The translations under genes were made by a program, and so were the position numbers. Of a stretch of DNA of 64,000 nt, positions 1 through 10,790 are shown piece by piece. The stretch is taken from contig NC_049984.1 in NCBI RefSeq assembly GCF_000003815.2, positions 26,575,286 through 26,639,285 on the forward strand, in the 5' to 3' direction. The stretch is from Branchiostoma floridae (taxonomy: Eukaryota > Chordata > Leptocardii > Amphioxiformes > Branchiostomatidae). The notes under the pieces are model-generated. The model was not told where the DNA came from. It made no database searches and saw nothing but the letters and a program-made list of their open reading frames with translations. Position 1 is the first letter of the stretch, and every line of letters starts with the position of its first letter.

Positions 1-1415
1 CACTTAAACTCTTGTTACGACTTTAATGGTGTCTATTTTGAAAATTTAGCCATCTCGTTTTTTTTTACCAATCTTGTTTTTTTCGTCCTATCTCATTATT
101 TTTGCGGTCTGCCAAGGATGTCATCCATAACATTTACGTGCTGTGGCCTTAATCATGTTTAAGTTACTAAAACTCTTTAATTGTGTGATATTAGTATTGA
201 TATTCTGTAAATTCACTGCTGTAGAACTTGTCACAAAATGCTACGTTTTGGATAAAAATTGATTAAAGAAAACATTCTCTATGTATATGAATGAATTTGT
301 CAAATGTCATTCTGAGTATTGATGTGTTACGTCGAAGGGTGGCAGTCTACCGGCTATATAGATGCAGATACACTTGCCGACTCTTGTCAAAATTACTTAC
401 TGAGTTTGTTTGATCAATCTTGGAACACCTTGCGACCATCAGCTATGAGGTTAGCTGGCCAGACGACCCGGCGTTTGTTACAAGATTGAAGAAAAGGGTG
501 CAGAACAAATGCAAATCAGTGAGAAGCCAGCTCAGGAAGAAGGAAAAGAGCGCTGCTGCATGTCAGTCTGTCATAGACGACTTTGATATTAGTTTAAAAG
601 ATTTTACTATTCTTAGTCAGGTTGTCCCAACCACTGTATTTACTACTTAAACAAACTGAGGACTACAGATTATTTCCCAAATTTAAAAGCAGATGAGGAA
701 ATATAGTGTAGTTTAATCAACATCAAGAGGTGTCACGCCTGCCCCCCTCCAGAAATACTGACATTTGCATAATCTACATTGCATACTGAACGTTTTCAGA
801 TCATCTCGAGAAAGACTGAACAATTGCATAATGTGTTTTCAAGACGGATTAACATTTGCGATGAAGAACGAAGGAACAGTAGAAGGAATCCTAAAAATGA
901 TTATCACTACTTCTCCCTGATTGAAGCTGTTGAAACGCTGTACGGAGTTTCTGACATCGCACAGAAATCACGAGAAGACGCCGGCTAACGAGGTGCCCCG
1001 GTTCGTGCGAGAAATCCAGGCGACATCAAAGTGGAAAGCGTTGTACTCAGAAGATGAATTTTTCAAGGTACTAAAGGTGAACTATTCTTACGGGGAGGGG
1101 GGAGTTGCTGAGAACAAAAATAAGTCGCGGCCCAGTGCGGAGCGCTAGCAGTACATTTGGAATGATCAGTAACAGAAATTTAGACAAGTATTAATTGTTT
1201 GTGTTTTAGACGTTTGAATCCATGCCGGTGATCAGTTGGCCACCCCCACTGTAAGCGCCAAACTTCTAATTCAAATCTGCCGCCATTAGTCAGCTAGTAA
1301 AATAAGATGTGCAAGCTCCCGCCAAAACTGGGCCACGTGACTATTAAAAACTCAAGGGACCCTACTCACCCAGGACTCAGAGAGAAACAGGCTTCTTGCT
1401 GGACTAGCAGGAAGA
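1..1415. other. AT-rich stretch with small unrecognised ORFs
   Basis: I recognise nothing firm here. An open frame at 420-650 (+, 76 codons) is rich in Lys/Arg in its middle part and ends Phe-Thr-Thr. Two overlapping frames at 779-988 and 921-1148 together could be a frameshifted exon, because a charged segment continues from one into the other. No splice sites or domains could be tied to them. They may be eroded transposon exons like those further right, but that is inference from context only. Confidence 0.3.
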
Positions 1416-1420
1416 AAGTA

Positions 1421-1587
1421 GGCTTCCCAAAAGGGGAAGAATCAGGACCTTCTTGCCGAGGAGTAAGAAGGATTAGGCTTCCCAAAGAAGGGGAGAATCA
1501 GGACCTTCTTGCCGAGGAGTAAGAAGGATTAGGCTTCCCAAAGAGGGAAGAAGCAGGACTTGCTTGCTAAAGGAAGGAAACCAGACT
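1421..1587. repeat. 57-bp minisatellite, about 3 copies
   Basis: The phrase GGCTTCCCAAA recurs at about 1421, 1474 and 1531. Between the occurrences lies the nearly identical text AATCAGGACCTTCTTGCCGA followed by GGAGTAAGAAGGATTA. The period is close to 57 bp and the last copy is degenerate (AAGCAGGACTTGCTTGC). 57 is a multiple of 3, so open frames pass through it, but I see no reason to call it coding. The 1600-1830 stretch just downstream is rich in repeated GGACTT/TTACTTGGA motifs, reminiscent of retroelement leader sequence. Confidence 0.75.
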
Positions 1588-1927
1588 CCACTACAGGAGA
1601 AGATCGGACCAGAGGAAGTTGGGAAGTCTGACCAGTTTTTCACGACTTTACCTGGAGTTGGACTTTACTTGGAAACGGACACTACTTGGAATCGAACATT
1701 ACTTGTTATCGGACTTACCGAACTTCTACAAGCTTTATTCTGCGGGCTATCATCATTCCGGGACTTGCACTTATCAAACAACAGGCGGTTTGGTCCGTAA
1801 CTTTGCAGCTAATTCAGATGATCACTGATAAAGATATTGGTATAAAAAATTCCGAACGCCTGACCATGCTATTCACAGACCTATTCTGTGTTGGGAAGCC
1901 ATTCTTTAATATTGACCATGAGACATT

Positions 1928-2250
1928 GTGAAAAGGTACTGGACGAGGCCAAGTCTGACAATACGGCTGCGAGCTGCAATGGTGCATGAATGGCACAACA
2001 ATGAGAATGTCTACAAATTTTCTCCGACCGATGTGAAATTTCAGACTGATGCCTTGCAGTACCTACGACGAGATGTTTTTGCTGGTGACATGGGGGATTT
2101 GATAGTCCTAACTGTGTCAAATGTACTGAATATTGCCATCATTCTCATTACTCCAGACGAAGACGTACTTTTTATTCCAGTGTTTCCTTCATAAGTGCTA
2201 GACAAAAGGGCCTGTATGTATCTTGCATTTGACAAAGCTGAAATCTTATC
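1928..2250 (+). pseudogene. OTU-like protease C-terminal fragment
   Basis: The frame 1928-2194 (88 codons) contains a charged start, then GDMGDLIVLTVSNVLN followed by a hydrophobic IAIILITP. That pattern resembles the part of OTU-type cysteine protease domains in transposon proteins that reads G-D-x-(L/V)-x-x-A-L-S-N-V-L. After the stop, the text picks up in another frame at about 2190-2275 with MYLAFDKAE, like the YLA-(F/Y)-D block near the catalytic His, so a frameshift is likely. The catalytic Cys and His are not visible. It could pair with the OTU N-terminal piece at 34,046, but the two are 32 kb apart and need not be one copy. Confidence 0.35.
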
Positions 2251-2342
2251 CCTACTAGATCCACAAACCCGCTCATCCTAGGCACAAAGGTCATAAAGAA
2301 GACCTCATCAAGCTCTTCAAATAGAAGAGGAAGCCTGCAGCA

Positions 2343-2540
2343 AGCCACATCCTGGTTATCATGGTATCAGATGAGGACAGGAAAAACGAGCCGTACGCCT
2401 TCCCCATTCAGTTTGGCCCATGCTCCAGTTTGAAGGACCACTACGTCAGGGACCTGACAGACTGTGAAGCAACACATTACAAAGCTTGGCTTTTGCCAAG
2501 TATTTGCACGAACCATGAGATTCTTACGAATCTAATGTGA
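2343..2540 (+). pseudogene. Unrecognised transposon-like exon
   Basis: An open frame of about 65 codons with coding-like composition contains HILVIMVSDEDRKNEPYAF and then SLKDHYVRDLTDCE before a stop at 2538-2540. A similar arrangement (a Pro/Tyr-rich strand, then S-L-K-D-x-x-V-R-x-L) recurs in large uncharacterised transposon proteins of invertebrates, as I remember them. I cannot name the family. There is no ATG at its start, so it would be an internal exon or a fragment. Confidence 0.3.
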
Positions 2541-2943
2541 TACACACGAATCACTATGCTAAATCGCACGAACCGCCGCCCCAAAGAAACAGTGGACAAT
2601 GTAGTGAACGGAATAAGAAGGCTGCACATCGATAACACATCGATAAGAATGCCATTCCAACTCCTGGAGAATTCATCAAAGCCCAGTTAGCAAAACTGTA
2701 GTACAGTTTTAATACATTTTTTATTAACCATGATTGTACAGGTACAAGCGGAATTTGACTCTGGATGTAGAGACGGAGCTGAGAGACGGTGCACCGTCTC
2801 TGATGACACTTCATAAAATAGCATCTAGTGGAACATCATGGAGTCACCAGCAAGAAATCCATGGACTTCGCAAGAAGCAGATGAACCGGGATAAAGGGAT
2901 AAATCAGAACAGTCCCACAGATAAGGTCCTCGTTTTATGGTAA

Positions 2944-3330
2944 TTTTTATGGGAGTTCGGCCCAAAACTTGCCCTCATAGCAGGCAAGTTGGATAAGCTG
3001 GACACGCTCGAGAGAAAACTGGACTGGCTTACCGACAAGGTCAAGAAGCCGAAGAGTAAGGTAAGCCGCGCGTATATGTCTCAAACTACAACCAACCATT
3101 CTTTGCTTAACTTCTATTCTATTGGCATTGGCTTAAGTTGAACGGCCATTTCATCACTATGTCCTGTCGTTAATTGTGTTACCCGTTTATTTTTCGCAGG
3201 GCACGCCAAGTGCGGCCAGGTCGCGATCGGCACCCCCCTCCACCCCAGGGACTGGAAGAGGGGACCTGCAGTCACCATCCGGTAGAGGGGACCTGCAGTC
3301 ACCATCCGGTAGAGGGGACCTGCAGTCACT
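2944..3330 (+). pseudogene. Two-exon fragment: coiled coil then Ser/Pro repeat
   Basis: Exon 1 (2944-3060) has a leucine-heptad segment around GKLDKLDTLERKLDWL and ends Lys-Ser-Lys directly before a consensus donor GTAAGC at 3061. Exon 2 starts at 3200 after TTTTTCGCAG, and the two join in the same phase (codon boundary). Exon 2 is Gly/Ser/Pro/Arg-rich and runs into the 27-bp repeat. The frame upstream of 2944 is closed by TAA at 2941, although a related open frame (2734-2943) precedes it. A gag-like or accessory transposon protein would fit. The product is not recognised. Confidence 0.35.
3254..3330. repeat. 27-bp tandem repeat, 3 copies
   Basis: The unit GGTAGAGGGGACCTGCAGTC plus ACCATCC occupies 3254-3280, 3281-3307 and 3308-3330. 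The first copy differs by one base and the last is short. 27 bp equals nine codons, so in the frame of the preceding exon it encodes a repeated GRGDLQSPS. Confidence 0.9.
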
Positions 3331-3341
3331 TCTGTTACACA

Positions 3342-3720
3342 TTGTTAAGAAGCTATTCAATCCAAAGACAGTGTTGGTCAATCATTTGCTATGCATGCGA
3401 AATCCTTCAACAAATAATTTAGTAACAGGTAATTTGAAATTGAACAATAAGATATTCTGGGGATACTGTCTCCCACACTTGCCATGTTTGTGCTGTAAAA
3501 TCATTTCACAAATTCAGAAGTTTCAAACATATTTTTCAGACTTGGCCTGCGATGCTGGTCACCAGCTAGAACAACACCCGTTCTTGCACTATGTGAATTG
3601 CGAGACTATTGAGAAGAAACATAATGTACAGACAAGGTTTCACTTGGCCACGCAGAAGGGGAGGGCGCAACGTACAACAAACACCACAAAAGTATTACTG
3701 CAGTAAATGCAAAAATCCAG
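3342..3720 (+). repeat. Dispersed repeat copy 1: intron plus transposon exon
   Basis: This stretch aligns by eye with 15,381-15,775 at roughly three-quarters identity, through both an intron-like part and a coding part. Shared landmarks are TTGTTACACATTGTTAAGAA at the left, ATTCAGAAGTTTCAAACATA in the middle, and the acceptor TTTTTCAG before a coding block with EQHPFLHYVNCETIEKK. The block continues VQTRFHLATQKG and then falls out of frame. In the family pattern the Glu-Lys-Lys-Asn and Q-K-G-G-G segments belong near the C-terminus of an uncharacterised transposon protein. Confidence 0.65.
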
Positions 3721-4030
3721 CACGCCTCTCCAACGTAGCATATCTGGTTTCAGCATTAATATCCATTGAACAACATTTGAGTGCGGCTACTACAATCCTT
3801 AACACTTCTCCGAAAGCATTCTGAGCAATGAGCCAACATGAACGCCTACACGTTCTTGCAAATGCTTTGGATGAGAACCTCACTTTCTTCGACAACAATC
3901 AACATTAAGAGCAAGAAAGGGATATCATGTAACAAAGTAAGCCACTACACATATATGGCCAGCAAATGTGTCTTTGGGACGCGACATCTTTCTCTGTGTA
4001 AAAACTGTGGTCTATACAACTTGTTCTTAT

Positions 4031-4475
4031 AATTTGGAGCCCTTTTGCTTTCGGTACCATAAGAAAGATGGGCGATGCTTCAAGCATGACTGCACCTACA
4101 ACCATTATTGTTTTAAGTCCTTCGGACCTCACAAGGCCCCACAATGCCCAAACAAGACAGCCACCTCTACCGTCCCTCGAAACCGCTAATGTCGTAACCT
4201 CCTCATTACCAACCCCAGTTAACGTTTCATCCTTGGCTCGTTATTTACATTCTTTTCCGGCACACCAAAAACAATGCATCTTACACGGCCTCAAGTATGG
4301 ATTTCCCCTCGAGTATTTCGGCCCTAGAACGCGTCCTCTCATATTTCCTCCTCAGCCGGGACAATCCCATTCCGCGCCAATCTATGAAAAACTAAAGAAG
4401 GAGTTAGTGTCCATGCGGCTTACTGGACCTTTTCCCTCACCGCCCTTCGAAAACCTATTTCTATCCATCAAGAGT
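4031..4475 (+). mobile_element. DIRS/Ngaro-like retroelement fragment
   Basis: Two pieces in two frames. The first, about 4031-4165, carries a Cys/His knuckle: CFRYHKKDGRCFKHDC, then H and C spaced as in zinc-binding gag tails of tyrosine-recombinase retroelements. The second, about 4195-4475 in the +1-shifted frame, has TPVNVSSLARYL, then GLKYGFPLEYFGPR, and ends with SMRLTGPFPSPPFENL. That series is the familiar N-terminal lead-in of DIRS/Ngaro reverse transcriptases. The catalytic palm and the recombinase are absent: the copy stops where the gypsy gag sequence begins. The frameshift between the parts makes it dead. Confidence 0.65.
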
Positions 4476-4575
4476 GACAAGTTGTCAACAATATGGCTGC
4501 GCCCATGCCAAAAGCCTAGGCAGGAAGCTTAAGGTGAAGATTGCTGTGTGTACTAGTCTACAAAACAGACGAACT

Positions 4576-5963
4576 ATGGAAGTATATGGTGGCAAATGTC
4601 CTGAAATAGACTGGACAAACCCAGCTCTAGATGAGGCATGGAAGAGATTTAAGGAACATGCAGAGCTCATGTTCTCCGGTCCGTTAAAAGACAAGGACGA
4701 AGTCGTCAAGGTCTCGTTCTTGAACATCTGGATCAATGAATCCGGCAGAGACATATTGAACACGTTTGCGTTTGGGGACAACGACGACCAGAAAAAACTG
4801 AAAACGTACTACGACAAATTTGCAACGTATGTGAAGCCAAAGTCAAACCAGGTGCTGGCAAGATACAAATTCCACAACAGAACCCAAGGCGCGAATGAGC
4901 CAGTGGAACAGTTTATTAGAGCATTAATCAATCTAGCGAAAGATTGTAATTTCAAGGATACCAACGAAATGGTATTAGACCGGTTAGTGTTCGGGACCAA
5001 CTCAAACGAAGTTAGGCCACGTTGATTTGATTATATGGATGACATCCGCGCTCGCACCAACTTTCGGCCATTTCCAAAAAAAAAAAAGTTTTCGACCACA
5101 CAATAAATTGTGCAAAGCAACTGTAAAATGAGCACAAATATTCCGTAGATCGAAAAAAAGTATCAGAAAACAGATAACTAATGTCATAGAATGCCAAAAT
5201 GAATCTAAAGTCAAAGAATAAGATGTGAAAGGACAGAAAGAAAAAAAATCTATTGTTGGTTGGGGGAGGTACCAGTACAGAAAATTCAGGTCCAGAGGAT
5301 CATTTCCAGGTCCGGACATGAACCTGGACCTGATTGTCTGTGGAAACTTGAGAACTGGCAATACTCAAAACAATGGTAATTGGTAAATTTTGCTACAAAG
5401 GAATCTTTTTGGTGGATCATTGGACTCCCACTGCATTTTAAAATCCCATCTCCATGTAATAAAGGCCAACTGTCTCTGTACCTTTGACTGTAGAAACTTG
5501 GTGCAATTGACTATAAACTCTACTTGACTTCGCTCTTGTTGTCTTCTTGGCCCCCTGGTTAGACCCCAAATGGCTGCCGACATAGTGTGTCCATTTTGTA
5601 ATTGGCGAAACCTGTTCCTGTTGGTTTTTTCAGGTCTGTTTTTTTCAGATTGGTCCAAGAAGAAAAAAATGTTTTGCACCCGTATGATGTACTGGTCCCT
5701 ACACCTAACTGTTGGTATACCATACGTGTGTTTAGTCCTATGTTCAACCTTCCTGGCCACTTTGATTTCATACTGAAGGCAACTTTTTTTTTTGGCCAAA
5801 CTTTTTTTTTTTTCGCTCGCTCGCATCTGTTTTGGAGTTCCCGGAGGATGCCATCCATATAATCAAATCAACATGGCCTTAGGAAGAAACTGATCGGCGA
5901 GGGGTCTGAACTAAAGTTGGATGAGGTGGTGAAAGTGACCTATATTATCAGTCAATAACTAAG
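4576..5963 (+). pseudogene. gag: Gypsy-type gag, split by a DNA transposon
   Basis: Starting at ATG 4576, a capsid-like frame reads WKRFKEHAELMF, then KVSFLNIWI, EPVEQFIRALINLAKDCNF and FGTNS, the pattern of Ty3/gypsy gag proteins of invertebrates. At 5012-5014 it is broken by an 864-bp Harbinger-like element. Directly after that element (5879 on) the same protein continues in the right codon phase for about 26 codons, with GEGSELKLDEVVKV, until a TAA near 5960. The gag was therefore one ORF when the element arrived. Downstream the frame decays and no adjoining pol is found. Separate gypsy integrase and RT pieces lie at 25.8 and 30.6 kb. Confidence 0.7.
5015..5878. mobile_element. PIF/Harbinger-like non-autonomous element, copy 1
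   Basis: The ends are inverted repeats of about 33 bp: left GGCCACGTTGATTTGATTAT at 5015, and right end, read inward, GGCCATGTTGATTTGATTAT, with two mismatches over the full length. Both sides are flanked by TTA (5012-5014 and 5879-5881). A 3-bp TTA/TAA duplication with GG-starting ends is typical of PIF/Harbinger. The 864-bp interior has poly-A/T runs and no transposase, so this is a MITE-type element. Its right two-thirds are homologous to sequence at 59,390-59,815 (same orientation) and 40,420-37,696 (inverted). Open frames inside it on both strands have no family match. Confidence 0.85.
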
Positions 5964-6453
5964 TATGTAGGATACACAGCATCAACCTATTCCAGCCCAG
6001 TCAGGGCAAATATAAAGGGGAAACAATCTTTAGGTATGCAGCCAGATCAGATTTGTGATGACTTGACAGACGGCATGAGTCACAGAGATGACCGTGATAA
6101 AGATGAACAGTTGTAAGCATAATCCATTTGTCAGCAATATGATCATTCATGAGATGCAACGCATCCAGGCTCCACTCAGATGACAGTAATTCTACGTGTT
6201 TGTTGTTAGAAAAACTAGAGGATAGAGGAGGGATACATCCCTGCGCTCGTATACAAGCCTAAAGCAGAAGAAGTTGGAGATAGAGCAATAGACAGCCATC
6301 CCAAAAGACTAAGTTTAGCTGGGTGCGGTACCCTCGGGCAGCACGTGTGACCAAGGACACAAGACTCTTGTACCTGGTACTGAAGAACCCCCCACCAACA
6401 AGTATCTGTTCCAGCCTCACTAAAGTCACAACTACTATAAAGACAGTAGAGAA
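5964..6453. other. No clear gene; possible decayed retroelement text
   Basis: The stretch after the gag tail has short frames with several stops. A minus-strand frame at 6215-6514 looks like an antisense shadow. I see no domain. It may be the rest of the decayed gypsy copy. Confidence 0.3.
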
Positions 6454-6654
6454 TTGTGGAACATGTCGTTCCAGCGTCGTACAATCCAACTGAGGAGGCT
6501 TCACTCTTATCCATTCAACGACATCTACAACATGGATGAGACCCCGATGATGTTCGACCTACCGTCGAACTACACGGGCAAGAAAGACTGCAAGGTCAAG
6601 TCCACGGGTGCGGAGAAAAAGAGGTGCACTGTTCTTGCTAGTTACAGGTGGTAA
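6454..6654 (+). pseudogene. Pogo/Tigger-type DDE transposase fragment
   Basis: The frame contains DIYNMDETPMMFDLPSN followed after a short deletion by STGAEKKRCTVLAS. NMDETP around the first catalytic aspartate and the T-G-x-E-K-x-R-x-T-V block are hallmarks of the DDE_1 superfamily (pogo, Tigger, Jerky; Tc1/mariner-related). Only about 60 residues survive. The usual stretch between the two motifs is shortened, and the remaining catalytic acids are missing. The frame ends at the TAA of TGGTAA; CAGGTGGTAA could alternatively be an exon end. Confidence 0.75.
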
Positions 6655-6858
6655 TTTGTCTCTGGATTCACTCTTCAATTTTTCAAGATAAAATTTCAAA
6701 CAACTTTTCATTTTTTAGAAAACTCCATTTTTCAGAGAACAGACAAAAAAGTATTTTACGCACTGTACATGTAGCATGGTTAATTATCAACAACTGCTGT
6801 GCAAGTTTAATCGCATTAAATAAAAAATAGAGTTGTTCCCTCCTACAAATTCCCTACA

Positions 6859-7344
6859 TTGTATATGGCTTCTATAAGGTATTGCTTATTACAGCAAGTA
6901 TTATTTATTTTAATAGAGGCAAACATGACAGGTCTCAGCCAGCAACACCAGTTGCAAAGAGATTCTGTCCCTCTTCCACACGAAAGAAGAAAAAGAGCAT
7001 TGGTCGTTACACCATCAGAAGAACCAGGAAAACGAGAACCTAACATACCTGCGCAAGTAGCCCTCTTGAACAGTCCTATAGGACCGCATTTGCTCAGAGA
7101 AATTTCAGCTGCACTGGGTATATCAGTGACAAGCATGGGAGTACTCCAGAACTTGGCAAACAGATGTGAGATGGTGGTGCAGGAGAACAAGGACATGGAA
7201 GCTTTGCGAGAGATAGTGAAGGAAGACAATGCACAGAAAGGAAACGATCCGCACAGTGGCATTCTAGTAGAAGCAGACGCTACAAAAGCACACTCTGGGA
7301 CATCACAGCAAAACACGACTGTTCTGCCTGTAAACTATATGTAA
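6859..7344 (+). CDS. Unrecognised 161-codon ORF, probable exon
   Basis: The open frame is longer than expected by chance in this AT-rich context. From the Met at 6925 (AACATGACAGGT) it is polar, with a basic cluster HERRKRALVV, a Pro-rich turn, then PIGPHLLREISAALGIS and a Glu-rich helix around MEALREIVKEDN. An AG acceptor (ATGACAG) lies just before the polar part, so the true exon may start about 6931. I do not recognise the family. Transposon accessory protein or cellular exon are both possible. The minus-strand frame over the same bases is a shadow. Confidence 0.35.
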   Translation: MYMASIRYCLLQQVLFILIEANMTGLSQQHQLQRDSVPLPHERRKRALVVTPSEEPGKREPNIPAQVALLNSPIGPHLLREISAALGISVTSMGVLQNLANRCEMVVQENKDMEALREIVKEDNAQKGNDPHSGILVEADATKAHSGTSQQNTTVLPVNYM

Positions 7345-8135
7345 AGAACTCTCTCATTGCTGCTATCCATCTCTGTGTGCGTGGGAAGGACGAAACAACA
7401 TTAAACTTATAAAGGAACAGCAAAGTCAGCGGAGGGTATGGATTCTTCCCGTCCAGCGCCTCCAAACCCCGGATAGGCCTAACCATTATCAAGAAGATGG
7501 TTATGATTAGGAAAGGGAGGCAGTTCGCGGAGGGAGCCGACAAAGCCTTGGCGGCGATAGGGAGCCATGGGGGGCACCTTCCACCGGCCTACGGGGCGCC
7601 TACGAAAGAAGTTTTTTGGTGATGCGTTATATACCAATATTTACATTATGTTGCTATGTACCAGTGTGAAAGAATCATACATAAGCGCATTCACTGGCAA
7701 CAAAGATTATACTATCAAAAGGGCACATGCATATGTGTAGTATAACAATGCATATATGGCTGCAAAAGGCAAATTATTGATATCTATTGATCTTTCTTTC
7801 TTAGCAAAACGTGGAGAGCCATTCTGGTTGTATGTTTGGTTTGGGGAGCCCGGGAAGAAGCCTGAGGGGTAAATGGTTGAGCGGAGATACATCACATCCC
7901 CAGAAGATCTATCCTACAACAGCCTTGAAAAACACCGCAGTCCAGATGTTGTGGGGGAAAGAGATCGAGTGCAACTGTATGTAAATAATCTGATTGCATC
8001 ACACATTTCGGAAGTATGAGATTTCAGAACTCTTGAGAATTTGAAGTTGTAATTTACTGACGACCAGGTACCTCCTGCAATGCAAAGTTGTCTTCAGCTT
8101 TGAATTTATGTTTGTTCCACACTCCTTGTACACAG
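7345..8135. other. Mostly non-coding; one weak exon-like patch
   Basis: Around 7805-7975 the + strand shows an acceptor-like TTTCTTAG and coding-like text (KRGEPFWLYVWFGEPGKKPEG) ending at GGTAAATG, which may be a donor. It could be an exon just upstream of the two exons at 8136 and 9162, but the phases could not be made to agree with certainty. GC-rich text at 7420-7610 has no visible feature. Confidence 0.3.
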
Positions 8136-9288
8136 ATGCCAGGTCGGGGCAACAACAGAAGGCTGTACCTGGTGGATCCTGGCACCACCACTGGCCCCAG
8201 AAGGGAGAGTAGGACTCAGGTGGAAGCAGATGGACGGGTGTTTAACATCTGTGTCCTGCGAACAGACAACGAAGTGCAGCTGAGGGGCAAAATCCGAGAG
8301 GCTTTTGGACAAGCCGATCACATTCTACGGTAAAGAAAACATGTTGCAAAATGTAAGTAATGCATGCTTGTGTTGTGCCGTAATCACGTGTGATTATTTG
8401 ATCTACAAATCCGGCACTGAATGTGACAGTACCTTATTCGTTATTCTCTTTATGAGCTCGAACACATGGATATCTGAAGTGTGCATACCTCGGAAACTAA
8501 TTTAATTAGCAGTACTGTTTGGTGACGGATAGGGGTGGCCGGTGGGTACCGGTACAGAAAAATTTAGGTGCTGATACAAGGTGAAAACTTGTGAAACGGT
8601 GATACTCAAAAACATAGGTCTATTTGGCTGCAAAGAACTCTGTGTGGGGGACTGTGTTGTTTGTTTGAAAAGCACATGCAGAAAGTACTGGTGAACATTT
8701 TCTCATTAACAGATTGCCATCCAAGCTTAGAAAGTAGGTCATCAGAACTGGTAAAAAGCGTAGAGTAATAGTAGCAAGTCTGGCTGCACGCACGGTTTTG
8801 CATATTGGTTTGTAGTTTGTCTAATTATGTCTGTGTTGTTAAAGAGAGAATGGGAGCACAATAGTCTAGATGTGATAGAACAAGTGACTGTATCACAGTT
8901 TTTAATATGTCTCCGGGAAAAAAAGGTTTTGTATTTTCTTAATGAGTGCCAGCCAGTTTAGTTCTGATTTTGTAGGATAGATGCTGGTCAACTGTGAAGC
9001 AAAGCAGGACTGCTTGTCTTACTTGTGTGATGTTCCTGCCTCCCACAATTAGCCTTAATTCAGGGTTGTGCTTCAGTTTGTGGTGGCTTCCTATAAGTAT
9101 AGATTTGGAAATATTGAACTGTCTCCAGACATCAAACCCTTTCTCCTTCGTTACTTTTCAGGGATGGGGAATGGCAGTACCTGAAAGTTGTTGGAAACAA
9201 CAACCTGCAGCCTATCTTCGGACGGGTGGGGGCCAGGAGACTACTGCAGCTGGCATCACCGGCCAACACTAATGTCTACATTTATTAA
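8136..9288 (+). CDS. Two-exon spliced reading frame, uncharacterised protein C-terminus
   Basis: Exon A (8136-8329) follows an acceptor (TTGTACACAG) and reads PGRGNNRRLYLVDPG, then RVFNICVLRTDNEVQLRGKI and GQADHIL, before donor GGTAAAG at 8330. Exon B starts at 9162 after CGTTACTTTTCAG and reads DGEWQYLKVVGNNNLQPIFG through to a TAA at 9286-9288. The intron (8330-9161) is phase 2 and the reading frame continues across it without a stop, which is good evidence for a real gene structure. It recalls the ubiquitin-like N-terminal modules found in many G2E3-like transposon-derived proteins (inference only). Upstream exons were not securely found. It is intact as far as visible. Confidence 0.55.
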
Positions 9289-9760
9289 GGAGGTGCCAGG
9301 CACAGCCCCAGCCTCCCACCAAGGGAAATCCCCAGGCACAGCATCTCCCATCTGGTATTGCAAAATGGGTCATGACCTTTGAATAAGGTAGCTAGAGACT
9401 CTATTAACAGGAGACAGTTTTGCTGGTGTTTTGATTTGTTGGACGACTCACAGACCAGCCATTTTACGTACTACACACCAGACAGTACAACACACTAGAC
9501 TACTATCGTCTTTTCAGAAATTTTGCTTTTGTTGTTTCTATAACGTTACTGCTTGTTTGTATTCTTGTTTGACTGATTGAAAATAACTGTGTCTTCCTGT
9601 GTGATTTGATGTAGCTGCACAGTGTCTGTCTACCGCCACACTGCAGTCATGTGGGACAGCAAGTTACCAATGGCTTCTTAGACCTGATACACAGATACTG
9701 CATAGGCCAATGAGTCAAGAAGATAGTAAGTAGGTAAGAAAATTATCAATTTTCAAAATC
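9289..9760. other. Likely 3' flank, no gene seen
   Basis: Mixed-composition sequence after the TAA of the spliced frame. No canonical AATAAA with a clear cleavage context was identified, and no ORF of interest. Confidence 0.3.
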
Positions 9761-9908
9761 TATGTGTGTATCACTCACACTGTAGGATAGAGTCTCACAC
9801 AATCATCACTTCATACTGTGATACTATTTTTAAGAGGAGCATTGCCCAAGTGAACAGTGACCACCTCATGATCACAACCTGGAGGTCGGGGCTCAAACCC
9901 CATCTGGG

Positions 9909-10790
9909 TCATACCAAAGACTTTGGAAAATGGTACAATGTTCTCAAAAGTGTTCTCAATGTGGCTCTGTCACATCTACTAGCTAGTGTTGGGATAGAGT
10001 CAACAGAAAGTCCAATGATTCTCATACAACGCTTTTGAACAGATTCAAGAGAGTCCGAAAAATGATTTGGCAATCCTCCCCACACAGGGCTCGCGTACTC
10101 GAGGATTGGTCTGATGAACGTCAGGTAGATCTGGGTTAAGACGTCTACCGAGAGACCCGCCTTCTTAGCGATGCAAAGGTAGTAAATCCTTGGTCGGACT
10201 CTGCTCAGCATGTATTGTATGTGAGCATCCCAGGTGAGGTCATAAGAGATGTGGACACCAAGTAGCTTGAAGGTGGTGACCCTTTGTATCTCATTACCAG
10301 CTATGGTGGGATGGGGAGGACAGGGTACATTGGCCTCTTTTCTGGTGCTGATTACCACGTCCATGGTTTTTTTGCTGTTTGCGGCAAGGGAGAAAGACTT
10401 GCCCCATTCATCAATACAGTCCAGCGCAAGTTGGGTCTGACCAGGTAATGACCCCATGAGGAACTCTGAAGTTGTCAAGTCGTCAGCATACTTAACCGGA
10501 GAGACAGACATTGGCAGCTTAGCGTCCAGAGTGTTTATACAAATCACAAACAGAAGCGGCGAAAGCAAGCCACCTTGAGGAACACCAGCCAAGACTTTAT
10601 GGGGCTTTGACTGACATGAACCCCACATTACCATCTGGGTCCGGTCTTCAAGGTAGCTGGAGATTGTAGACCATAGGTCCTGTCGGATACCCACGTCTGC
10701 CAGAGTCCATAGGAGTTGGCCATGGTCAATCGTGTCGAATGCACGAGAGAAGTCAACACGGCATGGATATCCATTTTTGGACTGCTGTTT
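9909..10790 (-). pseudogene. Non-LTR retrotransposon reverse transcriptase, C-terminal half
   Basis: On the minus strand the frame opens near 10,790 with VDFSRAFDTIDHGQLL (RT motif A, catalytic Asp). It continues from Met 10,694 with GVPQGGLLSPLLF (motif B) and KYADDLT (motif C, the YADD catalytic pair), then FKLLGVHISYDLTWDAHI and RPILEYASPVWG of the post-palm region. This is a LINE-type RT of the Jockey/CR1/L2 broad group. The N-terminal fingers and endonuclease are missing because the homology stops abruptly near 10,790. The frame ends at 9909. It is intact over about 290 residues but 5'-truncated. Confidence 0.85.

Noticed and set aside
5002-5862. Several 60-150-codon ORFs between 5.0 and 5.9 kb
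   Set aside because: All fall inside the Harbinger-like MITE, mostly Phe/Lys-rich from A/T runs, with no family features.
9860-9905. tRNA T-arm-like GGGGCTCAAACCCC
   Set aside because: No A box at the right distance and no acceptor stem; it lies in the 3' region of a minus-strand LINE.
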